Positions 1-10,683 of a DNA stretch of 64,000 nt are shown here, in pieces. The notes below the pieces were generated by a model, which was not told the DNA's origin, searched no databases, and saw nothing but the letters and a program-made list of their open reading frames with translations. The DNA lies in the NCBI RefSeq assembly GCF_050510895.1, contig NZ_JBNINT010000001.1, positions 2,046,001 to 2,110,000 on the forward strand. The letters run 5' to 3'. This DNA comes from Pannonibacter phragmitetus_B. GTDB taxonomy: Bacteria > Pseudomonadota > Alphaproteobacteria > Rhizobiales > Stappiaceae. The position numbers were made by a program, and so were the translations under genes. Each line of letters begins with the position of its first letter. The stretch's first letter is position 1.

Positions 1-37
1 GGATTACCGGCGGCGCGTAAACTCTCCCCTCTCAATG

Positions 38-1378
38 TCACTTCATGCCCGCAAGCCCCAGCACCAGTTGCGGCCAGATGATGCAGGCAGCCAGCACCGC
101 CATCTGCAACAGCACGAAAGGCACCGCCGCACGGTAGATGGTGCCGATGGCCGTGTCGGGGACCGTGTTCTTGAGATAGAACAGCGCCATGCCGACCGGC
201 GGCGTGAGAAAGGATGTCTGAAGGCAGACTGCCATCAGGATCGCCACCCAGGCCGGATCATGGCCCATGGCGGTCAGCACCGGCATCACCAGCGGCGCAA
301 TGATGAGGATGATCTCCATCCAGTCGAGAAAGAAGCCCAGCAGGAACAGGATGAAGAGGATCAGCAGCAGCGTGCCTTCCGGCGGCAGCGGAATGGCATG
401 AAGGGCATCGGCAATCACCTCGTCCCCGCCATAGCCGCGCAGCACCACCGAGAAGCAGGAGGCGCCGAAGATCAGCGCGAAGAGAAAGGCCGTGGTCAGG
501 CCGCTTGCCTCGCAGACTTCAACGAACCCCTTCCAGCCCAACCGCCCGGACCTGATGGCCAGCAGCGTTGCCCCGGCTGCCCCGATGCCGGAGGCCTCCG
601 TCGGAGAAGCGATGCCCAGAACGATGGAGCCAAGCACCGCAATGACCAGAAGCAGTGGCGCGGCCAGCGCGCCGGCAAGTTCGCCAAAGGTCACTGTTTC
701 CGCGCCGCCCGCTTGTCCCTTGGGGGCTCTCTCGGGCCAGATCAGAGCCACGGTGACGATATAGACAACATAGGCACCGGCCAGCAGCAGGCCTGGCACG
801 ATGGCGCCCTTGAACAGGTCTCCCACCGGGATCTGCAGCTGATCGCCCATGACCACAAGCATGATCGACGGCGGAATGAGAATGCCGAGGCAACCGGTCG
901 CTCCAATGGTGCCAAGGCTCAGCCGGTCATCATAGCCCGCCGCCCGCATCGCCGGCATGGCAATGGTGGCCAGCAGCACCACGGAGGCACCGATAATACC
1001 GGTCGAGGCTGCCAGCACGACGCCAATGAGCACCACCGACACCGCAAGCCCGCCCGGCACCTGGCGCAGCAACCCATGCATGGAGGTAAGCAGCTTCTCG
1101 GCAATGCCCGAGCGGTCGAGCATCAGCCCCATGAAGATGAACATGCTCATGGGAATGAGTGAATAGCTGGACAGCGTGTCGAAGGTCCGGTTGGCGACAA
1201 AGCCCAGCATGCGGATGGAGGCCATGTCCGCCTCAAAGGCAAAGGCATCCAGCATGCTGCCGAGCACGGCAAACAGGACACCAACCCCGCCCAGCACGAA
1301 AGCGACCGGATAACCGGAGAACATCACCACCATGAAGGTGGAGAACAGCAGGAAGACAAAGACCGCATCAACGCCCAT
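38..1378 (-). CDS. dctM: TRAP transporter large permease (DctM family)
   Basis: This is the large membrane subunit of a TRAP importer, which moves a solute handed over by a periplasmic binding protein using an ion gradient. The 446-residue protein is hydrophobic almost throughout, with roughly a dozen membrane segments, and shows the family signature GCLGILIPPS at residues 162-171. Its length is normal for DctM. Its start overlaps the end of the small-subunit gene by 11 bases, so the two are probably translated together. It is the last gene of dctP-dctQ-dctM; the 37 bases between its stop and the window edge hold nothing I can name. The substrate cannot be read from sequence; the neighbouring aryl-alcohol and aryl-aldehyde dehydrogenases make an aromatic acid or related compound a reasonable guess. 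Confidence 0.93.
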   Translation of the reverse strand: MGVDAVFVFLLFSTFMVVMFSGYPVAFVLGGVGVLFAVLGSMLDAFAFEADMASIRMLGFVANRTFDTLSSYSLIPMSMFIFMGLMLDRSGIAEKLLTSMHGLLRQVPGGLAVSVVLIGVVLAASTGIIGASVVLLATIAMPAMRAAGYDDRLSLGTIGATGCLGILIPPSIMLVVMGDQLQIPVGDLFKGAIVPGLLLAGAYVVYIVTVALIWPERAPKGQAGGAETVTFGELAGALAAPLLLVIAVLGSIVLGIASPTEASGIGAAGATLLAIRSGRLGWKGFVEVCEASGLTTAFLFALIFGASCFSVVLRGYGGDEVIADALHAIPLPPEGTLLLILFILFLLGFFLDWMEIILIIAPLVMPVLTAMGHDPAWVAILMAVCLQTSFLTPPVGMALFYLKNTVPDTAIGTIYRAAVPFVLLQMAVLAACIIWPQLVLGLAGMK

Positions 1379-1883
1379 CGGCGGACCTCCCGGGGCGGAT
1401 CAGAACGGCAAGGGATTTCAGGAGCACGGAGAGCCCCTGCAGGAAGAGAAGGGCAAAGCCTGCGGCCATGACGCCCTTGATGATATAGCGGGCCGGAAGG
1501 CCGGAAGGCATGGGTGAGCCCTCCTTCAGGCGCCAGGAATATTCAAAGATCTTCCAGGAATTCAGGGTAAGGAACCCGGCAAAGGGCAGCAGCAGGAAGA
1601 GGACGCCAAGGACTTCGGCGAGCGCCCTGCCCCGCTCTCCCATGCGCCCGTGCAGCGCATCGACCCGCACATGCATGTTGCGCTGGTAGGCCCAGGCCAG
1701 GCAGCACATGACCACAACGGCATTCATGTGCCACTGCAGTTCCTCAAGCTCGATCATGCCGAGATTGAAGACATACCGCAGCAGCACATTGACCAGAATG
1801 GTGAGCATCAGCAGCGGCTGCACAAGCGCCCCCGCAAGCCCCACCGACCGGCTGAGCCGGTCCACCACTTCGACGAAATGCAT
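1368..1883 (-). CDS. dctQ: TRAP transporter small permease (DctQ family)
   Basis: This is the small membrane subunit of the TRAP importer, which bridges to the large permease. It has 171 residues and about four membrane segments, and shows the DctQ-typical stretch RYVFNLGMIELEELQW after the first helix. The open frame extends 22 codons further upstream, but the ATG at 1883 (protein start MHFVEVVDRL) is preferred because the DctQ homology begins there. It sits between the binding-protein gene, 75 bases upstream, and dctM, which it overlaps. Confidence 0.88.
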   Translation of the reverse strand: MHFVEVVDRLSRSVGLAGALVQPLLMLTILVNVLLRYVFNLGMIELEELQWHMNAVVVMCCLAWAYQRNMHVRVDALHGRMGERGRALAEVLGVLFLLLPFAGFLTLNSWKIFEYSWRLKEGSPMPSGLPARYIIKGVMAAGFALLFLQGLSVLLKSLAVLIRPGRSADGR

Positions 1884-1958
1884 GAGGACAGCCCCGTTGC
1901 AATGAAGGCGGACGGGCGGCAGACCGTCAGCAGTCTGCCGCCCGCGCAAACCCTCTTG

Positions 1959-2999
1959 TTACTGACGGGCAGCCCAGGCTTCGGTCGAGGCGCGGTAGGC
2001 AGACACGGATTCCCAGACGCGCTTGAAGTCCGCGTCCTTCTCGCTCTGCTCTTTCATCACCTCGTCGACTTTGGCCTTGATGGCCTCCAGCACCTCCGGC
2101 GGGAACTGGCGCACCTGCACGCCCTTTGCCTCAAACCCCTTCACGGCTTCCGCATTGGCGGTCTGGGTTGACATGACGGAGCGCAGGTTCGTCGCCTTGC
2201 AGGCTTCCTCGATGGCCGCCTTCTGGGCCTCGTCCATGCTGTCCCACTTGGCCTGATTGATGATCAGTTCGTTCATGGCAGCAGGCTGGTGCCAGCCCGG
2301 CAGGTAGTAGTTCTTCGCCACGTTATCGAGCCCGACGGTGACGTCGATGGCAGGCATGGAAAGCTCCGCGCCGTCGATCACGCCCTTCTCCATACCCGGA
2401 TAGATCTCGCCGGTTGGCAGCAGCACGATGGATGCGCCGAGCTTGACCATGGTTTCGCCCGCAAGTCCGGCAAAGCGCAACTTCTTGCCGCTGAAATCAG
2501 AGACTGAGTTGATCTCGAAAGAGTACCAGCCGCCCGCTTCCCGCTCCATCAGGCCGCAAGGGATGGTCACGACGCCCTGCTTTGCATAGATCTCCGACCA
2601 GATCTCCCGGCCGCCGCCATTGTAGATCCAGGCAGCATGCGTCAGCACATCCGGACCAAAGGGGATGCCACCGAAGAGCTGAACCGCAGGAAAGCGGCCT
2701 GCCACATAAAGCGGTGAGGTGTAACCCGCATCCAGCGAGCCCTGCTGGACGGCATCGAAAATCTGCAGTGGCGGCACGAGTTTGCCGGCAGAGTAAACCT
2801 TCACCTTGAGGCTGCCACCCGAGAGCGCATTCAGCTTCTCCGCCAAATATTCTGCATTCTGGCCGCTGGCCGGCATGGTCAGAGGCCAGGCGCTCTGCAG
2901 ATCCAGAGAAACGGTATCCGCCTGTGCCGGCGCTGCTGCCACAAGTGCCGTTGTCAATGCGAGGGCCGCCAGACGCGGCAGAGAACGGGTGAACTTCAT
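1959..2999 (-). CDS. dctP: TRAP transporter periplasmic binding protein (DctP family)
   Basis: This is the periplasmic solute-binding component of the TRAP importer, 346 residues. A Sec signal peptide occupies about residues 1-26, with cleavage expected after AAPAQA. The mature part has the DctP fold markers, including the segment KKLRFAG, whose arginine is the usual carboxylate-binding residue of this family. That residue implies an organic-acid ligand. The ATG at 2999 is chosen over an upstream frame extension because the signal peptide starts there and an AGAGG ribosome site precedes it. It is the first gene of the dctPQM operon; two TTCCGGAA palindromes lie 125-150 bases upstream. Confidence 0.92.
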   Translation of the reverse strand: MKFTRSLPRLAALALTTALVAAAPAQADTVSLDLQSAWPLTMPASGQNAEYLAEKLNALSGGSLKVKVYSAGKLVPPLQIFDAVQQGSLDAGYTSPLYVAGRFPAVQLFGGIPFGPDVLTHAAWIYNGGGREIWSEIYAKQGVVTIPCGLMEREAGGWYSFEINSVSDFSGKKLRFAGLAGETMVKLGASIVLLPTGEIYPGMEKGVIDGAELSMPAIDVTVGLDNVAKNYYLPGWHQPAAMNELIINQAKWDSMDEAQKAAIEEACKATNLRSVMSTQTANAEAVKGFEAKGVQVRQFPPEVLEAIKAKVDEVMKEQSEKDADFKRVWESVSAYRASTEAWAARQ

Positions 3000-3123
3000 G
3001 ATAAACCTCTGGACATGGGCCAGCATCGGAAGAAAATTACTTTTTCCCGCGTGGATCTTGTTGCTTGTCGATGGGATCACCTGCCGGTGAAACATGCTGC
3101 AAGGTCAGGCTTGCACTTTGATC

Positions 3124-3150
3124 TTCCGGAATAAATCGCGCATTCCGGAA
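3124..3150. promoter_or_regulatory. Twin TTCCGGAA palindromes upstream of dctP
   Basis: Two identical 8-base palindromes TTCCGGAA lie at 3124-3131 and 3143-3150, 19 bases centre to centre (nearly two helical turns), about 125-150 bases upstream of dctP. The arrangement suits a dimeric regulator. Nothing else of note is seen in the 321-base gap 3000-3320 apart from the terminator at its far end. The regulator is unknown. Confidence 0.4.
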
Positions 3151-3248
3151 AACTCTGTTGCAGCCAGCGCAAGAAAGCTGCGCGTGGGCCACAGCCCACC
3201 CGCAAAAATAAGCCGGGTGGCTGAACCGGACGCACTCCGGTCAAATGC

Positions 3249-3280
3249 AAAAGGCCGTCCTCACGCGCGTGAAGACGGCC
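3249..3280 (-). terminator. Rho-independent terminator of the adh/aldh operon
   Basis: On the minus strand, downstream of the alcohol dehydrogenase stop, GGCCGTC pairs with GACGGCC around a further TCACGC/GCGTGA pairing, followed by TTTTGCATTT. It closes the aldehyde/alcohol dehydrogenase transcription unit before the TRAP operon begins. Confidence 0.8.
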
Positions 3281-3320
3281 CCCAAATTTCATCTCACATC
3301 CAACGAAGCGAGCATTCTCC

Positions 3321-4420
3321 TCACTTCATCCGCAGAATGGGTTTGATGGCCGAGCCGGTTTCGGAGGCATGGATGGCCTCGTTGATCTCGTCAAACTCAA
3401 AGAAGGTGATGAGCTTGTCGAAGGGAAAAAGCCCCTTCTTGTAGAGATCGACCAGATGCGGAATGAACACATCCGGTTCGCTCTCACCTTCCACGATGCC
3501 CATCAGCCGCCGCCCGCCGCTCATGAAATGCATCTCGTTGATCTGCAGCTCCACATCCGGCCCGGACGCACCGAGAATGCCGCAGGTCCCGGCATTGGCA
3601 AGCGCCATCACGGCCGAGCGGATGACCGGCGGCAGGCCTGTGGTATCGAGCGCATAGTGCACGCCCGTGCCCGTGAGGGCGAGGATCGCCGCTGTGGCAT
3701 CTTCCGCATTGGGATTGATGACATGGGTTGCGCCCAGTTCCTTCGCCAGCTCCAGTCTGGCCGGATTGAGATCCACCGCGATGATGGTCCGCGCTCCGGC
3801 CACCTTGGCTGCCATGACAGCGGAAAGGCCAACAGATCCGGCGCCGAATACGGCAAAACTCTTGCCCTCCGGCACTTTCAACGCATTGAGTACGGCACCG
3901 GCCCCGGTTTGAATGCCGCAGGCAAGCGGCCCCAGAAGCTCCAGCGGCGCGCCGTCCGGCACCTTCACCACATTCCTTTCATTGCAGATGGCATGGCTTG
4001 CAAAGGAGGACTGACCAAAGAAATTGCCATGCACCCGCTCGCCTTCCTTCGACAAGGCCGTCGAACCGTCAGGCCGGGTTGCAAAAAATTGCGCGGGAAG
4101 AACTCGTAACAATAGGCTGGCTGATGCTCCTTGCAGGTTTCGCAATAGCCGCAGGAGTTGAACGTCATCACCACGCGGTCACCGGCCTTCACCTTGGTGA
4201 CGGCACTGCCGGTGCTGCGCACGATGCCGGCGCCTTCATGCCCCAGAACCACCGGCAACGGCGTGGGAAGCATGCCATCCCGCACCACGATGTCGGTGTG
4301 GCACACACCCGTGGCCACCACCTCCACCAGAATTTCCTCCGCTCTCGGCTCTTCCAGATCCAGCGTTTCCATTACAAGATCTGCGCGCGCCTCGCGGGCG
4401 ACAGCTGCCTTGATTTTCAT
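3321..4420 (-). CDS. Zinc-dependent aryl-alcohol-type dehydrogenase, apparent frameshift
   Basis: This is a medium-chain zinc alcohol dehydrogenase of the XylB/aryl-alcohol type, expected to oxidise an alcohol to an aldehyde with NAD+. The N-terminal part shows GVCHTDIVVRDG and GHEGAGIV (catalytic zinc and proton relay) and the structural-zinc cluster CGYCETCKEHQPAYC. The C-terminal part shows the Rossmann motif FGAGSVGLSAV. The reading frame breaks at an A6 run (4083-4088): the first part ends at ..FFPRNF and the second resumes at ATRPDGSTAL in another frame. One added base restores a 366-residue protein, the normal family length. The start at 4420 has GGAG six bases upstream. It lies 70 bases after the aldehyde dehydrogenase stop and is probably co-transcribed with it. 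I infer a sequencing error, not a dead gene. Confidence 0.85.
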
Positions 4421-4490
4421 GATCATCTCCATCACCTGGGAAAACCGGGCGCTGCCAGCTGAGGGCAGGCAGCGCCCGGCAAAAGGAATG

Positions 4491-5960
4491 TCAGAACGGG
4501 TAAGGCTGGGCCTCATCGCGGACGGTCACCCATTGCCACTGGGTGAATTCCTCGATGTCGGCAGGCCCACCGATGCGGGTGCCATTGCCCGATTTGCCGA
4601 AGCCGCCAAAGGGGGCAAAAGGCCCGCCATTCACGGTCTGGTCGTTGATATGCAGCATGCCTGTGCGCAGCTGATTGCCGATGGCCATGGCGCGGGAGGT
4701 GCTGGCCGACAAGATGCCGGCGGACAGGCCGTAGTCATTGTCCTGCGCAAGGCGGACAGCATCCTCATCGCTGGCAAAACTCATGATACAGGCCACAGGA
4801 CCGAACAGCTCTTCCCGGAAGGCCAGCATGTCCGGCGTGATGCCCGCCAAAACGGTTGCCGGATAGAACAGCCCATCCGCAGTACCGCCCGCCAGAAGCC
4901 GCCCCCTTGGCAACCGCGTCATCGACGATGTGCTGGATCGTCTCCACCTGATTGGGGAAATGATCGGCCCCAGCGCCACACGGCCGGAGGCAGGATCACC
5001 CACCGGCAGATGGTGCGCCTTGGTCGCGATCATCGCAGCCAGCGACTCCGAAATGCTTTCATGAGCAAGGATCAGACCTGTCGCCATGCAGATCTGCCCC
5101 TGATGCAGGAAGGCGCCCCAGGCACAGTTGGAGGCGGCCACGTCCACATCCGCATCCTCCAGAACGATCAGCACGTTCTTTCCGCCAAGTTCCAGCTGCA
5201 CCTTCTTGAGGTGGCGGCCGCAGACCTCTCCCACCTTCGCTCCACCTGCCGCAGAGCCGGTGAACGAGATCATGGCAATGTTCGGGTCCTTGCACATGGC
5301 CTCACCCGCTTCCGCGCCGCCAGGCAGGACATGCAGGACACCGGCGGGAAGTCCTGCTTCCTCGAACAGCCGGGCAATGATGATGCCGCCGGAAATGGGC
5401 GTGCGCGGGTCGGGCTTGTGTACCACCGCATTGCCCACCGCTAGCGCCGCAGCGATGGCTCTTACCGACAGAACGAGCGGGAAATTATACGGTGAAATAA
5501 CACCCACCACCCCATGTGGCAGGCGCCGGGCGTGGCTTGTGCGGCCATCCATCGTTGGCAAAACCAGGCCCATGGGCGTGGTAGCCAGCGAGGCCGCATG
5601 GCGCAGAAACTGGGCGCCATGTTCGATCTCTATGCCCGCCTTTGCCTCGACCGAGCCACTTTCGCGCATGATCCACGGGATTAGTTCCTGACCGTTCTGC
5701 TCCAGAAGATCTGCCGCCCGGTTCAGGATCGCGGCGCGGGCCTGCGGCAGCACAGCCGCCCAGGCCTTCTGCGCAGCAGCGGCGGCCTTGGCCGCGGTGA
5801 CAACCTCCTGCGGTCCGGCAAGCCCGGTTTCAGCCAGCACGTCTCCGGTCGCAGGCTCGCGCACAGTCAGCGTCCCGGCAGCGGAAACAGACCAGCTGCC
5901 GTCAAAGATACGTCCGCTCCAGCTTCCCGGCTTCAGAAATCCGGCGTGCAGCATATTCAT
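4491..5960 (-). CDS. NAD-dependent benzaldehyde-type aldehyde dehydrogenase, with compensated double frameshift
   Basis: This aldehyde dehydrogenase is most like benzaldehyde dehydrogenases and is expected to oxidise the aldehyde made by the neighbouring alcohol dehydrogenase to the acid. Visible motifs are ISPYNFP, the NAD-binding FTGSAAGG, the general-base region LELGGKN and the catalytic cysteine in HQGQICMATG. The frame stays open for 489 residues, but about 18 residues between 4902 and 4957 are nonsense (after LGPIISP). The adjacent frame there encodes NQVETIQHIVDDAVAKG, the normal family sequence. One base is missing in the run at 4954-4957 and one is extra in the run at 4902-4906. The start at 5960 has GGAGG upstream. 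The gene is headed by a sigma54-type promoter at 6083-6097. Confidence 0.88.
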   Translation of the reverse strand: MNMLHAGFLKPGSWSGRIFDGSWSVSAAGTLTVREPATGDVLAETGLAGPQEVVTAAKAAAAAQKAWAAVLPQARAAILNRAADLLEQNGQELIPWIMRESGSVEAKAGIEIEHGAQFLRHAASLATTPMGLVLPTMDGRTSHARRLPHGVVGVISPYNFPLVLSVRAIAAALAVGNAVVHKPDPRTPISGGIIIARLFEEAGLPAGVLHVLPGGAEAGEAMCKDPNIAMISFTGSAAGGAKVGEVCGRHLKKVQLELGGKNVLIVLEDADVDVAASNCAWGAFLHQGQICMATGLILAHESISESLAAMIATKAHHLPVGDPASGRVALGPIISPIRWRRSSTSSMTRLPRGRLLAGGTADGLFYPATVLAGITPDMLAFREELFGPVACIMSFASDEDAVRLAQDNDYGLSAGILSASTSRAMAIGNQLRTGMLHINDQTVNGGPFAPFGGFGKSGNGTRIGGPADIEEFTQWQWVTVRDEAQPYPF

Positions 5961-6082
5961 GATCAGGTCCTCCCTTTGGCCGGAGGCGCCACAGGCTTGC
6001 CCTGCCGCGCCGCCCATGCCGCATTCCTCTTGGCAACTCCCGCCACCAGGCCATCTCCTCAAATGACCGTCGTTTCCCTTAC

Positions 6083-6097
6083 GCAAGGGCCGTGCCA
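6083..6097 (-). promoter_or_regulatory. Sigma54 (-24/-12) promoter for the aldehyde/alcohol dehydrogenase genes
   Basis: Read on the minus strand the sequence is TGGCACGGCCCTTGC: GG and GC elements exactly 10 bases apart, matching the RpoN consensus TGGCAC-N5-TTGC. It points toward the aldehyde dehydrogenase start at 5960, which would leave a leader of about 110 bases. The divergent gene encodes a sigma54 activator, which supports the call. Confidence 0.85.
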
Positions 6098-6221
6098 CAC
6101 CTGCCCCGCACCCGGCACGCTGGCGAAGCCTCTGAAACACATGATTTTTTAAGGAGAAACGGCGATCGCGCTGTCGCGCGGCATTCGGGAAATTTCATAA
6201 TTTTGTTGAACGGCCCCAAAA

Positions 6222-6239
6222 TTTCATGAAAACATGAAA
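6222..6239. promoter_or_regulatory. Inverted repeat, candidate activator-binding site
   Basis: TTTCATG-AAAA-CATGAAA is a perfect 7-base inverted repeat. It lies about 130 bases upstream of the -24 element, where sigma54 enhancers usually sit, and it overlaps the proposed start codon of the divergent activator gene. A further TTTCAT half-site is at 6193-6198. It may serve both activation of the dehydrogenase operon and autoregulation. Confidence 0.5.
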
Positions 6240-7975
6240 CGCATGAGCGCACCCGACCATCTGATTTCCCTTGCGGAAGCTTCAGCCCGCACGGGCCGGA
6301 TGATCCGGCGCGGGGCCTTCAGCGAGTTGCCCACTGCCGCCCCGCCAACGCTGGATGATCTGGCACATTCGCTGCTCTTTGCCCTCGGCGACGGACGCAT
6401 CTGGCTCAACGACCAGCGCATGGTGCTGATCCAGTCGCAGGTACTTGGTGCGCTGCGGGCGGAGCTGATCGATACGCTGGGCATGGAGCGGGCCAAGGCG
6501 CTGCTGATGCGCATCGGCTATCTGCAAGGTGTACGTGCGGCGGAGCTGGTGCTGGACCGCTTTGCCGGAGCCAGCATCACCCAGCTTCTGGCCGCAGGCC
6601 CCCGCGTGCACACGATGGAGGGCTTCGTCAAGGTGACGACACGCCACTTCGAGTTTGATGCGGACAGAGGCACCTATCACGGGGAGTTCGTCTGGGAGGA
6701 CTCTTCCGAGGCTGCTGAGCATCACGCCAGCCATGGCCTTGCGCAGGAGCCCGTGTGCTGGATGCAGACCGGCGTGCCTTCCGGTTACACCAGCCGCATT
6801 CTCGGCCACCCGGTGTTCTTCCGCGAGATCGAATGCGCCGGCATGGGCGCACCGCACTGCCTCGTCGTCGGGCACGATGCTGCGGCATGGGGCAAGGATG
6901 CACCGGAGCATGAGTATTTTGGCCTTTCCTGGCGCGGGCGCAGTGCGGCCGCGAACACCAAAAGCCCGGTAGCGGAAACGGCCACGGCAGAACCTGCCCC
7001 CAGGGCCCGAGCGGCATGGTCGGCGTCTCGGCCAGCTTCCAGCGCGCCAGCCATCTCCTGGAAAAGGTCGCAGCAACCGATGCGACCGTTCTGTTCATCG
7101 GAGAATCCGGCGTTGGCAAGGAGTTGTTTTCCAGCCAGTTGCACCAGCTCGGGCGGCGCAGCAAGGCCCCCTTCATCGCCATCAACTGCGCCGCCATTCC
7201 GGACAATCTGGTGGAGTCCGAGCTATTTGGCGTGGAGAAAGGCGCCTACACCGGCGCCGTTGCGGCGCGTCCCGGCTACTTCGAGCGGGCGGAGGGCGGC
7301 ACCCTGTTTCTGGATGAGATCGCCTCCCTCACCTTCTCCGCGCAGGGCAAGCTGCTGCGCGCCATTCAGGAGCGCACCATCGAGCGGCTGGGTGGCACCC
7401 GTTCCATTCCCGTAAACGTGCGCATCGTTGCGGCCAGCAATGTGGATCTGGCGCAGGAGGTCTCTGCCGGGCGCTTCCGGCGCGACCTTTATTACCGCCT
7501 CAATGTCTGTCCCATCCACATTCCCCCACTGCGGGAACGGCGCGATGACATCCCCCTGCTCTGCGCCCATTTTCTGGACCAGTTCCGGGAGAGGCACGGC
7601 AAGGCCATCGCCGGTTTCAGCCGCAGCACCATGGACGCGCTGCTGGCCTATGATTTTCCCGGGAACATCCGCGAATTGCAGAACCTTGTGGAACGTGGCG
7701 TGGTCTTCGCCGATGACAACGGCCTGATCGGCCTGCACCACGTGTTTCAAGGCAGCGAGAGGCCGACGGGTCCTGTGCCTGTGCTGCACACCGCACCCGG
7801 CGCCGCCCAGCTTCCGGCCCGCAGCGAAGGGCTTGGCCAGATCGAGGCACAGGAACAGGCGCTCTACCGTGATGCGCTGGCGCAGGAAAAAGGCAACATC
7901 TCCGCCGCCGCCCGGCGCCTTGGCCTCACGCGGGCACGGCTGGAATACCGCCTGCGCAAGCACGGGCTCCTCTGA
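6234..7975 (+). CDS. XylR/DmpR-type sigma54-dependent transcriptional activator, apparent frameshift
   Basis: This is an enhancer-binding activator of the aromatic-sensing XylR/DmpR group. An N-terminal XylR-N sensor and V4R domain (about residues 15-220, ending near ECAGMGAPHCLVVG) precedes an AAA+ domain and a Fis-type helix-turn-helix. The AAA+ domain shows Walker A GESGVGKE, the sigma54-contacting loop as GAYTGA, and Walker B GGTLFLDEI. The frame breaks in the linker at a C5 run (6998-7002); one added C gives 580 residues. The ATG at 6234 has no clear ribosome site and lies inside an inverted repeat; the ATG at 6243 is an alternative. It is divergent from the aldehyde dehydrogenase and its sigma54 promoter, so it very probably controls them in response to an aromatic effector. 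Confidence 0.88.
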
Positions 7976-8026
7976 GGGTACCCGTGCCAGGCCCGAAAAA
8001 GCTCATCGGCCGCGCGGTGTCTGACC

Positions 8027-9729
<1,703 letters not shown>

Positions 9730-9742
9730 GAAAGGCCTCCAG

Positions 9743-10674
9743 TCAGCGCAGCTTGGGGTCGAGGACGTCGCGCAGCCAGTCCCCCACGAGGTTGACCGAC
9801 AGCACGAGAAGCGCCAGCGTCATGCCCGGAAACACCACCAGCCAGCGCTCGCCGGAGAACAGGAAGTTGTTGCCGATGCGGATCAGGGTGCCGAGCGAGG
9901 GCTCGGAGGCCGGAATGCCGACGCCGAGGAAGCTCAGCGTCGCCTCACCCAGCACGGCAACGCCGAGATTGATGGTGGCAATCACCAGCACCGGGCCCAT
10001 GACGTTGGGCAGGATGTGGCGCACGAGGATCACCGGCGCGGAAATGCCGGTCACCTGCGCCGCCAGAACATAGTCCTTGTTGCGCTGAACCAGCGTCGAG
10101 GCGCGCACCGTGCGGGCGACCTGCGGCCAGATCGACAGGCTGAGCGCGAAGATGATGACGAAGACAGCAAGCTGATCGTGCTGCTCCGGCGGCAGGATGC
10201 CCCGGCTGACGCCATCCACCAGCAGCGCCACCATGATGGCCGGAAAGGTCATCTGGATATCGACGACGCGCATGACGATGGCATCCGTCAGCCCGCCGAA
10301 ATAACCGGCAAGCAATCCGAACAGGAGACCGAACAGCACCGCTGTTACCACTGAAACACCGCCCACCATCAGGGACGTGCGGGTGCCGTAAAGCAGTGCG
10401 GAGAAGAGATCGCGGCCCTGATCATCGGTTCCCAGCAGAAACTCCGGACTGCCGCCCTCATGCCAGACCGGCGGCAGAAGCGAGTTGAGAAGGTCGAGCG
10501 AGGCGATGTCGAAGGGATTGTGCGGAGCAATCAGGGGGCAGCGATGGCGGCAAGGATCATCACCCCGCCTATCAGAGCAGCCAGAACCGTCAGCGGTGAA
10601 GCCAGAAAGCGGTAGAGCACCGGGCGCCGGGCGACCCAAAGACGCAGACCGGATGGCGTGGCAGAAGCAGGCAT
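9743..10674 (-). CDS. Dipeptide-type ABC transporter permease (DppC family), apparent frameshift
   Basis: This is an inner-membrane permease of the DppC/OppC type. The N-terminal helix is encoded from the ATG at 10674 (MPASATPSGLRLWVARRP). The frame breaks at a G5 run (10534-10538 on plus) inside AAIAAPLIAPHNPFD. One added base gives 310 residues, the usual size. The motif GTDDQGRDLFSALLYGTRTSL, typical of DppC, and five or six helices follow. It starts 9 bases after dppB stops and is followed 13 bases later by the ATPase gene. Confidence 0.88.
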
Positions 10675-10683
10675 CCGTTTCCC

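Noticed and set aside
3249..3265. Second sigma54 promoter (GG-N10-GC) ahead of the TRAP operon
   Set aside because: It fits only the bare dinucleotides, lies inside the terminator hairpin and is 250 bases from dctP.
3321..4420. Alcohol dehydrogenase as a pseudogene or phase-variable gene switched at the A6 run
   Set aside because: Many essential genes in the same window carry the same kind of single-base break, so an assembly error is the simpler explanation.
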